Source: Streptomonospora sp. PA3 (GTDB lineage Bacteria; Actinomycetota; Actinomycetes; Streptosporangiales; Streptosporangiaceae). Taken from it: DNA of 64,000 bases. The notes under the pieces are model-generated. The model ran no database searches. It was given only the letters and a program-made list of their open reading frames with translations, and was not told where the DNA came from. The number at the start of each line of letters is the position of its first letter. The stretch's first letter is position 1. The DNA is taken from positions 124,001 through 188,000 of the forward strand of contig NZ_VTZW01000010.1 in the NCBI RefSeq assembly GCF_009728995.1, read 5' to 3'. The translations under genes were made by a program, and so were the position numbers. Positions 25,304 to 32,522 of the stretch are shown one piece after another.

Positions 25304-27091
25304 ATGATCAAGTCAGCCAACCAGTACCCCGTGCATACGCTGCTCAGCCATGAGAGCAATGTGATGTACAGCGTGCCGCCGTATCAGCGCGAATACTCCT
25401 GGTACAAACCGCAGTGGGAGGCCCTCTTCGAAGACCTCATCGAGGCTGACGGGCCGCACTTCCTGGGGACGATCATCACCCTGGACCAGACCACGGACCC
25501 GCTCGACAGCAACATTCTGCAGGTCATCGACGGTCAGCAGAGACTGACGACGCTTGCGCTACTGCTCGCCGCGGTGCATTCAGCACTCAAGGAAAACTTC
25601 GATCAAATCGACGACGATACTCGACTTGACATGACGAACTTGAGTCGGCAACTTGTGCGCAAGACCGACAAGAAGCCGAGGGTGACACCGCAGAGGCAAG
25701 GACATAATTTCGACGACTACGGGTGTGCTCTGGAGGAGGCCGGATTGCCGGTCCAGGGCGAAAAGAAACCGTACTATCCCATCCGCAGGATCGCGAAGTG
25801 TTATCACCACTTCCGATCAGCCATCGCGAAGCTCTCCCGTACAGAACAGATCACGGAGGCGGAGGCTGCACAGAGGGTCCGCGATGCGGCACTGCGCGCA
25901 GTGATCGTGAAAATCGAGGTCGCCAACCACGCTGACGCCTTCAAGCTCTTCGAGTCGCTCAACAACCGCGGAATGCCCCTCTCACCAGTCGATCTCATCA
26001 AGAACCACCTGCTCGCCGAGTCCGATAAGAAGCAGGTCATGAGCGTCGACGAGGCGTTCAATAACTGGAACACCATACTCACCAGCCTGGGCGACAACTA
26101 TGCTGTTCAGGAGCGTTTCCTGCGCCACTACTACAACGCGTTCAAGGCCGAACTGCCGACGCTGACGGACGCATCTGTGGCGAAGAAATCTAATCTTATC
26201 CGCATCTACGAGACTCTTCTCGGTCACGACCTTCAGGGAGTCGTTGGCCAACTAGTCGAAGCCAGCCGGATCTACGGGCGAATCAACTGTGTGGTGGAGT
26301 TCGACCAGCCGGCATCACTTGATCACGCGTTTCAGCGATTGATGCGTGCCCAGGGTGCGCCGTCCCACGCCCTAATGATGTGGCTGATGTCGAAGCAGCG
26401 TGAACTGGAGCTGACGGATGCCCATATGAAGCAGGTCGTGGACCGGCTGATCAGCTTCTTCGTCCGTCGCAACCTCACCGGCATGCCGCAGACGTATGAG
26501 CTGGACAAGCTGTTCATGAAGACGATAGAGGGCATCGACGGCGCGAAAGGCGACGCTGTTCTGAGAGTCATCACCAAGCGCTTGACGGAGGTTTCGGCAC
26601 CCGATGAGGAGTTTCAGAAGCGTCTGCTGGGGCCGATCTATGAGGAGAACACGGACGTCGCGCGCTACATTCTCACCACCCTGACCGAGGACGCGATGAC
26701 CAAGGAGACAACTGTCGATCTGTGGCGCCAGGAGTCGAATCACTACGTCTGGACGATCGAACACATTCTTCCGCAAGGCGACAACCTGCCGTCGGCGTGG
26801 CACGAGATGCTCGGGGGCGAAGAGATCGCCTACAAGGCGCAGAAGGAGCAGCGGCACAGGCTCGGCAACCTGACGATCACCGCCTACAACAGCAACCTCG
26901 GCAACAAGTCCTTCCTCGAGAAGCGGGACCGCCAGGATTCTCAGGGCAGGCCGATCGGATACCGCAATGGGTTGCCGTTGAACGCCGACCTCGCCGAGCG
27001 GGAGACGTGGATGGCCGACGACATCGAAGAACGAACGAAGACCCTGGCGGCCAAAGTGATGGAGCGTTTCCCCCTCGCAAGCATCGAGTAA
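25304..27091 (+). CDS. DUF262/DUF1524 protein, GmrSD-type (type IV restriction-like)
   Basis: 595 residues in one chain. The N-terminal DUF262 (GmrS-like) has PPYQREYSW (~24), the nucleotide-binding DGQQRLTTL (~76) and FESLNNRGMPLSPVDLIKN. The C-terminal DUF1524 (GmrD-like His-Me nuclease) has WTIEHILPQG (~483) and HRLGNLTITAYNSNLGNKSF. Fused GmrSD proteins cleave DNA with modified cytosines; related DUF262 proteins sense phosphorothioate marks. The start has GGAGGG upstream. Coding GC is clearly lower than in the helicase before it, suggesting separate acquisition. A hairpin-like GGAGG..CGGG / CCCG.CCTCC lies just upstream (25247-25271). It ends convergent to the PIN-ImmA-XRE module. Confidence 0.88.
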   Translation: MIKSANQYPVHTLLSHESNVMYSVPPYQREYSWYKPQWEALFEDLIEADGPHFLGTIITLDQTTDPLDSNILQVIDGQQRLTTLALLLAAVHSALKENFDQIDDDTRLDMTNLSRQLVRKTDKKPRVTPQRQGHNFDDYGCALEEAGLPVQGEKKPYYPIRRIAKCYHHFRSAIAKLSRTEQITEAEAAQRVRDAALRAVIVKIEVANHADAFKLFESLNNRGMPLSPVDLIKNHLLAESDKKQVMSVDEAFNNWNTILTSLGDNYAVQERFLRHYYNAFKAELPTLTDASVAKKSNLIRIYETLLGHDLQGVVGQLVEASRIYGRINCVVEFDQPASLDHAFQRLMRAQGAPSHALMMWLMSKQRELELTDAHMKQVVDRLISFFVRRNLTGMPQTYELDKLFMKTIEGIDGAKGDAVLRVITKRLTEVSAPDEEFQKRLLGPIYEENTDVARYILTTLTEDAMTKETTVDLWRQESNHYVWTIEHILPQGDNLPSAWHEMLGGEEIAYKAQKEQRHRLGNLTITAYNSNLGNKSFLEKRDRQDSQGRPIGYRNGLPLNADLAERETWMADDIEERTKTLAAKVMERFPLASIE

Positions 27092-27200
27092 GGTCCTGAG
27101 GTGTCGGGCGTCGGGAGAAAAGCCCCCAAACGCGGGGAGCGCGACGGGTACCGGGAGCAGGCGGGCGATGGAGATGGCCGAGGCAGCCGGCCACCTCCAA

Positions 27201-27818
27201 TCAGCCCCAGAGCACCGGATCCAGCAGGCGGGTCATCTCGATCGGCGGCAGTCCGTCATCGACTTCGCGCAGCCTCTTGTAGACGTCGCGCATCTCAGAC
27301 TTGTCCGGGAGATGCTCGCTGCCGGCCGCACGCTCCAAGACCGTCAGCGTTCCCACCAGCCGGATCCTTCCGACCGCGCATCCGGCGGAGCGGAGCCGTT
27401 CCAACCGCCTCGTTTCCGAGGCGGCCAGGTGGGCTCCTTTGCCGTCGTCGATGACCACGGTCACCGCGGTGCCCGCTTCGGCCGCTACGACCGCATGGGC
27501 GACGACCATGATTTCGCCCAGATCCTTCCCGCTGTTCATTCGCACGCACATCGGTTCAACAGCGATCCGTTGTACGACGGCGCTGAGTTCGACGTTCGCC
27601 ATGTCATCCGAAAGGACCTCCACCCACTTCGGGGTGAGCTTCGGCCAGCTCTTCCCGGCAGCGCCAAAGCGCCGGTCGCGCCTCGCCTTGGCGAGGATCT
27701 CCCGCTCTACGGTCTCCGGTGCACTGAGCTTGCCCAGAGTCCCGATGAGGAGACGTTCCTTGTTAATAGCAAGGAAATTGAGGCCGGGACCGGCATCGAT
27801 GATGGGCCGGTGGTTCAT
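27201..27818 (-). CDS. PIN-like domain protein, candidate toxin of the XRE-ImmA-PIN module
   Basis: 205 residues with a PIN-type layout: D8 in IIDAGPGLNFLA, E38 in PETVEREIL, D99/E102 in GKDLGEIMVVAHAV and D124/D125 in VVIDDGKG. These four acidic positions are those expected for a Mg-dependent RNase. The ATG overlaps the stop of the ImmA-like gene (ATGA), so it is the last gene of a three-gene operon. PIN proteins downstream of Xre-ImmA pairs have been predicted as toxins. Whether the target is RNA is inference from the fold. Confidence 0.7.
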   Translation of the reverse strand: MNHRPIIDAGPGLNFLAINKERLLIGTLGKLSAPETVEREILAKARRDRRFGAAGKSWPKLTPKWVEVLSDDMANVELSAVVQRIAVEPMCVRMNSGKDLGEIMVVAHAVVAAEAGTAVTVVIDDGKGAHLAASETRRLERLRSAGCAVGRIRLVGTLTVLERAAGSEHLPDKSEMRDVYKRLREVDDGLPPIEMTRLLDPVLWG

Positions 27819-28684
27819 CCGTCGTCTTTCGCTGTCCCATTCGCGGGATCGCCATCGGGATCAAGGGCGTTCAGGAGTTCGTCCAAGGAGCTCAGATCGA
27901 CGTCCACGTCCGGCAGGTCGTCGGCGGCGGACCATGCGATCGGGCGCTCGGCCGGTGTCATCCCCGCCTCATCGAGTTCCGCCTTGGCGTCCTCTGCGGG
28001 GATGCCACGGAGGTTGGCGACGGCCTGGACGGACAGCACACCCTCGGCATAGGCGGTGATGGCACGGGTGAGCAGTCGTTGCGGCGCTCTGCTGTGCTGG
28101 GAATCGGCCTGCAGGGCGCGGTAGTGGTCGATCCAGCCGAACCGGAACGCCAACTGCGGTGTGCTGAGGTTCATCCATTCCCGTTTGAGGGCGACATCGA
28201 TGTATCCCGCGTCGTGCAGTGCGATTGCGGCGATCGACGGCGAGACGACGAATCGCTGCACCACCGCGGAGAGATCCGCCACGGATAGGGCCCCGCGATC
28301 ACCCAGGAAATCCAGCAACCCTTCCTTCGGCACGAGCAGATGCCGGGCGAACGCGTCGGCTCGGATCTCCTCGAAGCGTCGAGCGGCCCAGTCGCCGGCC
28401 TGGCTGTCGATCCAGTCCTCGAAGCGCACGTGACCGAGTTCGTGGGCCAGTGTGCTGCGCTGTCGCATCGGTTTGCGGGTGCGGGCAACACCGATGAACA
28501 CGGCGCCGCCCTTCGGGTCGCGCATCGTCAGGCCGTGTTCGTCTGGTCCGACATCGAGGACCGCCACATCGAACCCGGTCACCTGCTCGATGAGAGCCAC
28601 GAGGTCACCAAGCGGCTGCGTGCCCAGGCGATGCTCCCGGCGGAACTGTCCGGCGGCGACGCGGCCTTCCTCTTCAGCGTTCAT
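27815..28684 (-). CDS. ImmA/IrrE-family metallopeptidase
   Basis: A ~289-residue protein with the zinc-peptidase motif HELGH (residues ~81-85, in STLAHELGHVRFEDWI) and a downstream EIRADAFARHLLVP, the typical third-ligand helix of ImmA/IrrE. These peptidases cleave a partner XRE repressor upon stress, and here the XRE gene lies directly upstream with an 11-base overlap. I prefer the ATG at 28684 (GAGG upstream); a GTG at 28699 is also in frame. The C-terminal acidic tail (DVDVDLSSLDELL) may contact the PIN protein. The gene is ATGA-coupled to the PIN gene. Confidence 0.85.
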   Translation of the reverse strand: MNAEEEGRVAAGQFRREHRLGTQPLGDLVALIEQVTGFDVAVLDVGPDEHGLTMRDPKGGAVFIGVARTRKPMRQRSTLAHELGHVRFEDWIDSQAGDWAARRFEEIRADAFARHLLVPKEGLLDFLGDRGALSVADLSAVVQRFVVSPSIAAIALHDAGYIDVALKREWMNLSTPQLAFRFGWIDHYRALQADSQHSRAPQRLLTRAITAYAEGVLSVQAVANLRGIPAEDAKAELDEAGMTPAERPIAWSAADDLPDVDVDLSSLDELLNALDPDGDPANGTAKDDG

Positions 28685-29033
28685 GTTCCTCGGTCTCACG
28701 GCTTACCGTGGCGGGGATGGCCTGGTCGTCCAGGTAGTCGTTCAACTCGATGTAGGCCAGCAGCTTCTGCCGCATGCCTTCCATGTCCGAGCCGTTTGTG
28801 GCCCGAGCCACGCACTGCACCCGGTCTGCCACTTTGGTGAGCCCCGCGAGTTCGGCATACGTATGCCCTGTCGCCCATGCGATCGCGAGGATCTCGGGGA
28901 TCTTCGCAGCACGATCGCCGGAGACGATGCGCGAGAGGGTCGGTTGGGACATCCCCGCTCTTTCAGCGAGAGCACGCTGACTCAGCCCCGCGTCCGCACG
29001 GGCGCGCTCGATCCGCGCGCCGACATCCGACAC
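28674..29033 (-). CDS. XRE-family antitoxin/repressor of the ImmA-PIN operon
   Basis: A ~119-residue protein. The N-terminal HTH is clear (ARIERARADAGLSQRALAER, then AGMSQPTLSRIVSGDR). The C-terminal half has IPEILAIAWATGHTYAELAG, typical of XRE partners of ImmA peptidases. I chose the GTG at 29033 with GGGAGGGG upstream. The alternative GTG at 29063 falls inside the inverted repeat that is probably its own operator. It is the first gene of the operon. Confidence 0.82.
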   Translation of the reverse strand: MSDVGARIERARADAGLSQRALAERAGMSQPTLSRIVSGDRAAKIPEILAIAWATGHTYAELAGLTKVADRVQCVARATNGSDMEGMRQKLLAYIELNDYLDDQAIPATVSRETEEHER

Positions 29034-29052
29034 CGCCGGCCACCCCTCCCTG

Positions 29053-29087
29053 CACTGAATCACTCTTGCCGTCGTTGATTCAGTGTA
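29053..29087 (-). promoter_or_regulatory. Operator/promoter of the XRE-ImmA-PIN operon
   Basis: A perfect inverted repeat CACTGAATCA (29053-29062) / TGATTCAGTG (29076-29085) with a 13-base spacer lies just upstream of the XRE start. On the minus strand TACACT (29087-29082) is a good -10. Binding of the XRE protein here would block its own promoter. Confidence 0.6.
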
Positions 29088-29169
29088 TCGCCATCGCCTG
29101 CGTACAGCCAGGAATCGGCGGCTCGAGAACGCGGACCCGTGCGGCCGTCGGGAGCGGTACCAGGGCCGC

Positions 29170-29175
29170 TAGGCT
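29170..29175 (+). promoter_or_regulatory. -10 element of a probable leaderless transcript (aldo/keto reductase)
   Basis: TAGGCT lies 8 bases before the ATG at 29184 and there is no Shine-Dalgarno sequence. This spacing is typical of leaderless mRNAs in actinomycetes. Confidence 0.5.
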
Positions 29176-29183
29176 CGGTGGCC

Positions 29184-30161
29184 ATGGAAGAACGCAAGCT
29201 CGGCAAGACCGGTAGGAACGTCAGCACCGTGGGGTTCGGGGCGTGGCAGATCGGGGCGGCCTGGGGGGACGTCAGTGAGGACGACGCCCTCTCGGCGCTG
29301 CGGACGGCGGTGGAGGCGGGGGTCAGCTTCATCGACACCGCCGACGTCTACGGCGACGGGCGCAGTGAGCGGCTGGTGGGGCAGGTGCTCAAGGAGTACC
29401 CGCACCTGACCGTGGCGACCAAGATGGGGCGGCGGGTGCCGCAGGAGCCGGCCAACTACAACCCGGACAACTTCCGCTCCTGGAACGACGATTCGCGCGC
29501 CAACCTGGGCGTGGAGACCATCGACCTGGTGCAGCTGCACTGCCCGCCCGATGCCGTCTACGCCACCGACGCGGTCTTCGACGACCTGGACGCGATGGTC
29601 TCCGAGGGCCGCATCCGCGCCTACGGCGTGAGCGTGGAGACCTGCGCGCAGGCGCTGGCCGCGATCGAGCGGCCGGGGGTGGCCAGTGTGCAGATCATCC
29701 TCAACGCCTTCCGGCACAAGCCGCTGGAGGAGGTCCTGCCCGCCGCGCGCGAGGCCGGTGTCGGGATCATCGCGCGGGTGCCGCTGGCCAGCGGTCTGCT
29801 GTCGGGCCGCTACACCGCCCACACCTCCTTCGGCGAGGACGACCACCGCAACTTCAACCGCGCGGGCGCGGCCTTCGACGTGGGCGAGACGTTCTCCGGC
29901 GTCGACTACGAGACCGGGCTGGCGGCGGTCGAGCGCATCCGCGAGCTGGTGCCCGAGGGCATGACCATGGCGCAGTTCGCGCTGCGGTGGATCCTGGACC
30001 AGCCCGGCGTGAGCACGGTGATCCCGGGCGCCCGCAACGCCGAGCAGGCGCGCGGCAACGCGGCGGCCGCCTTCATGGCTCCCCTCTCGCAGGATGTGCA
30101 CACCGCCGTACGCGGGATCTACGACGAGCTGATCCGCCCGCAGGTGCACCACCGCTGGTGA
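29184..30161 (+). CDS. Aldo/keto reductase
   Basis: A ~325-residue NADPH-dependent oxidoreductase with the (beta/alpha)8 AKR fold. It starts MEERKLGKTGRNVSTVGFG. The active-site Asp and Tyr are in FIDTADVYGDGRSE, the Lys in VATKMGRR, and the His in IDLVQLHCPP. The cofactor-binding end is STVIPGARNAEQARGN. The substrate cannot be told from sequence. The start is the ATG placed 8 bases after a TAGGCT box. A 10-bp hairpin follows (30180-30210). Confidence 0.9.
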   Translation: MEERKLGKTGRNVSTVGFGAWQIGAAWGDVSEDDALSALRTAVEAGVSFIDTADVYGDGRSERLVGQVLKEYPHLTVATKMGRRVPQEPANYNPDNFRSWNDDSRANLGVETIDLVQLHCPPDAVYATDAVFDDLDAMVSEGRIRAYGVSVETCAQALAAIERPGVASVQIILNAFRHKPLEEVLPAAREAGVGIIARVPLASGLLSGRYTAHTSFGEDDHRNFNRAGAAFDVGETFSGVDYETGLAAVERIRELVPEGMTMAQFALRWILDQPGVSTVIPGARNAEQARGNAAAAFMAPLSQDVHTAVRGIYDELIRPQVHHRW

Positions 30162-30179
30162 CGGTCTGAGCCCCGGCCC

Positions 30180-30210
30180 CGGTGCCGCCGGCCTCCAGGG
30201 GGCGGCACCG
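30180..30210 (+). terminator. Hairpin after the aldo/keto reductase
   Basis: CGGTGCCGCC (30180-30189) pairs perfectly with 30201-30210 around an 11-base loop, 19 bases after the stop codon. No T-tract. Confidence 0.5.
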
Positions 30211-30226
30211 GGCGCCGCAGTCGGCA

Positions 30227-30278
30227 TTGACATGCAACCCTGCGGTTGCATAAATTGACAGGCAACCGATCGGTTGCA
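30227..30278 (+). promoter_or_regulatory. Promoter with two tandem operators for the ArsR-SRPBCC gene
   Basis: The -35 TTGACA (30227-30232) and the -10 TAAATT (30251-30256) are 18 bases apart. The spacer is exactly filled by the palindrome TGCAACC-ctgc-GGTTGCA (30233-30250). A second TTGACA (30255-30260) is followed by GGCAACC-gatc-GGTTGCA (30261-30278), across the expected start of transcription. The unit TTGACA + palindrome repeats with a period of 28 bases. This is a textbook arrangement for autorepression by the ArsR domain encoded downstream. Confidence 0.75.
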
Positions 30279-30307
30279 TTTCGGTCCGATTCGAGACGTG
30301 GTTGCCG

Positions 30308-31138
30308 ATGGAGATGGACGCGGTCTTCAAGGCGCTGGCCGATCCCAGTCGGCGGCGCCTGCTGGACGCGCTGAACTCGCGCAACGGGCAGAGCCTGCGC
30401 GAGCTGTGCGCCGACCTGGACATGACGCGCCAGGCCGTCGCCAAGCACCTGGCGGTGCTGGAGGAGGCCGGGCTGGTGGCCACCGCCCGGCAGGGGCGGG
30501 AGAAGCTGCACTTCCTCAACGCCGCACCCATCAACGACATCGCCGACCGCTGGATCCACCGCTACGACCGCGCGAGGGCGCGCGCCCTCGCCGACCTCAA
30601 ACAAGCCCTGGAGGAGAGTCCCATGAGCGGCAGCGACGACACCGGCGCGGACGGCGGCCAGACGCGCTTCGTCTACGTCACCTACATCGACACCACGCCG
30701 GAGCGGCTCTGGGCGGCGCTGACCGACCAGGCGTTCATCAGCCGCTACTTCGAGGGCGGCGGGCCCCGGTCCGACTGGCGGGTCGGCTCGCCCGTGCTGT
30801 GGAAGATGAGCGCCGACGACGAATCCCATGACTGGGGGCAGCGGGTGCTGGAGGCCGATCCGCCGCGCCGGCTCTCCTACAGCTGGCACGGCTACGAGCC
30901 CGAGATGGCCGAGCACACGGGCTGGAGCCGAGAGGAGCTGGAGCAGCGGCGCGGCGAGCGGCGCTCCAAGGTCACCTTCGACATCGAGCCCGCGGGGGCG
31001 GCGGTGAAGCTCACCGTCGTTCACGACGACTTCGAGCCGGGCAGCGCGATGCTGGCCAGCGTCAGCGAGGGCTGGCCGGCGATCCTGTCCAACCTGAAGA
31101 CGCTGCTGGAATCCGGCGAGATTCTGCGGATCGGCTGA
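30308..31138 (+). CDS. ArsR-family repressor fused to an SRPBCC (AHSA1) domain
   Basis: A 276-residue fusion. Residues ~1-90 form an ArsR winged helix (VFKALADPSRRRLLDALNSR, then LDMTRQAVAKHLAVLEEAGL). After a linker (ALEESPMSG), residues ~115-275 form a START/AHSA1-like hydrophobic-ligand domain (RFVYVTYIDTTPERLWAALT, then GWPAILSNLKTLLESGE). Usually these are two adjacent genes; here one frame covers both, so ligand binding could directly control DNA binding. No Cys metal-site pair of classical ArsR is visible. The ATG at 30308 is preferred over the TTG at 30302; the ribosome site is weak. Regulation: the double palindromic operator directly upstream. Confidence 0.85.
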   Translation: MEMDAVFKALADPSRRRLLDALNSRNGQSLRELCADLDMTRQAVAKHLAVLEEAGLVATARQGREKLHFLNAAPINDIADRWIHRYDRARARALADLKQALEESPMSGSDDTGADGGQTRFVYVTYIDTTPERLWAALTDQAFISRYFEGGGPRSDWRVGSPVLWKMSADDESHDWGQRVLEADPPRRLSYSWHGYEPEMAEHTGWSREELEQRRGERRSKVTFDIEPAGAAVKLTVVHDDFEPGSAMLASVSEGWPAILSNLKTLLESGEILRIG

Positions 31139-31173
31139 GGCGTCGGCCTCGGGGGCGGCGGAGTGCGCGACCT

Positions 31174-31497
31174 GCGCGGATCGGTTCGGGTGCCCGCCGG
31201 TGCAGGATGCGACGAGGGCGGCCGATGGCTCGGCCCGCGCGGATCGGTTCGGGTGCCCGCCGGTGCAGGATGCGACGAGGCGGCGACGGCCGACGAGGGC
31301 TGGGGTGGGCGGTCACCGGTTGCCGGCGGCGGATGGCGGGTCGCCCGACGCGGCGGCGAGGACGGCGAGGGGCTCAGCCCGCGCGGATCGGTGCGGGTGC
31401 CCGCCGGTGCAGGATGAGACGAGGCGGCGAGGGCGGCGGATGGCCGGGTCGGCGATCATCGGTTCGGGTGCCCGCCGGTTGCGGTGGGAGACGGGGG
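31174..31497 (+). repeat. Direct repeats of a 44-bp GC-rich unit
   Basis: A 44-base unit, GCGCGGATCGGTTCGGGTGC followed by CCGCCGGTGCAGGATGCGAC and GAGG, occurs identically at 31174-31217 and 31237-31280. It recurs with two changes at 31381-31424 and in a decayed form at about 31452-31497. A further partial copy in the opposite orientation lies near 32450-32490. The intervening bases also echo each other (GGCGGATGGC). No coding function is apparent. Confidence 0.7.
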
Positions 31498-31627
31498 CGG
31501 CGAGGTCGGCGGATGGCCGGGGTCGGCGGTCACCGGTTGCCGAAGGTGGGTGGCGGGTCGCACGACGCGGCGGCGAGGTCGGAGGTGGGGGCCGCCTACG
31601 TCCTGATTAAGAAGTCGGTCACCACAG

Positions 31628-31809
31628 GAGGTTGCGGCAATGGGGCTGTGATGCGCGAAGCGCGGTGCGCCAGCTTGCCGCCGAGCGCACGGCGCACCTT
31701 TGCCTCGGAGGCCCGCCACCGGTGGTGCGGCTCCGTCTGACGGGTGCAGCGTGCGCTCGGCGGCAAGCTGTGACCGCGCTTCGCGGGGCGCACCCATTGC
31801 CGCAGCCTC
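31628..31809. repeat. Inverted pair of the palindromic element found in drmMI (copies B1 and B2)
   Basis: B1 (31628-31690, reverse orientation) and B2 (31751-31809, forward) face each other across 60 bases. B1 and the drmMI copy agree at 57 of 63 aligned positions. B2 shares both ends (GTGCGCTCGGCGGCAAGC and CCATTGCCGC) but differs in the middle. Together they could fold into a long imperfect hairpin. They lie in gene-free DNA, unlike the copy in drmMI. Confidence 0.8.
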
Positions 31810-32398
31810 GGTGGTGGCCGCCGCGGGTGGTGCCCGGTGGGTTCCTGGAAGGCGGCCCCCGCCGTTCTTGCACACGGCCTGGGCGGGGGCGTTTCTGGCA
31901 TTTCGCCTCGCGTTGGGTCGACGATGCCCGCCGATGGCGCGCGGCGGGGCGGAGCGGCCCACCCCAACCCCGGATCTTCCGGGATGCGGAAGGAAACCGG
32001 GGTGTTTTGCCCGCAATGCCCGCCTGTGGCGGGAAGTGGAGGCGGCCGGGGTGCCACGAGGTGCGCGTTTGGATCGCTTCGGGCGCGGATCCCCCGGTCC
32101 AAACGCCATGATCATCGCCGATCCGGGCCGCGCGGGCCGCCCCGGCGCCCCCGCATACCGGACATCGCGGGAGGATTCGACGCCGCGGACGACCCTCCCC
32201 GCGGCCGGAGCCCGCCCCGGCGGTCGCGCGGCGCACCTCGTCGCCCCATCGCCACCCCGAAAGTACCGAATGTCCGGGTTCCGTGCCCAGCTTCTGCGTC
32301 GAGCGTGGCCCCACGGACACCCCCGACGCGACCGGCGCGGGAGCGAGTTAAATTAAATCGGTCATTGGGGGTTCCGGTCCGGCTGCGCGAGTGGATGA
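31810..32398. other. Gene-free stretch downstream of the repeat pair
   Basis: Open frames in all directions lack ribosome sites and domains. Near 32348-32358 there is a short AT-rich patch (TTAAATTAAAT) that stands out in this 70% GC region. Together with the repeats, the interval from 31139 to 32522 (about 1.4 kb) seems to hold no protein gene. Confidence 0.5.
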
Positions 32399-32440
32399 GG
32401 CGCCCCGGAACGCGCCCCCGGGGACGCGTTCCGGGGCGCC
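32399..32440 (-). terminator. Hairpin downstream of the ROK regulator
   Basis: A perfect 16-bp stem (32399-32414 with 32425-32440, core CGCCCCGGAACGCG) with a 10-base loop lies 83 bases beyond the ROK stop on the minus strand. Confidence 0.6.
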
Positions 32441-32522
32441 ACCCCCGTCGCCCATCCGAACCGATCCACGCGGCCCGAGCCCTCCGCCGCCCTCGCCGCC
32501 CCGGCCCGCCCCGGACCGCTCC

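Noticed and set aside
31174-31497. CRISPR array
   Set aside because: Units are of irregular spacing, the spacers resemble one another, and no cas gene is near.
25211-32520. Insertion sequence or integrase bordering the defence island
   Set aside because: No transposase or integrase motif, terminal inverted repeat with target duplication, or tRNA attachment site was found.
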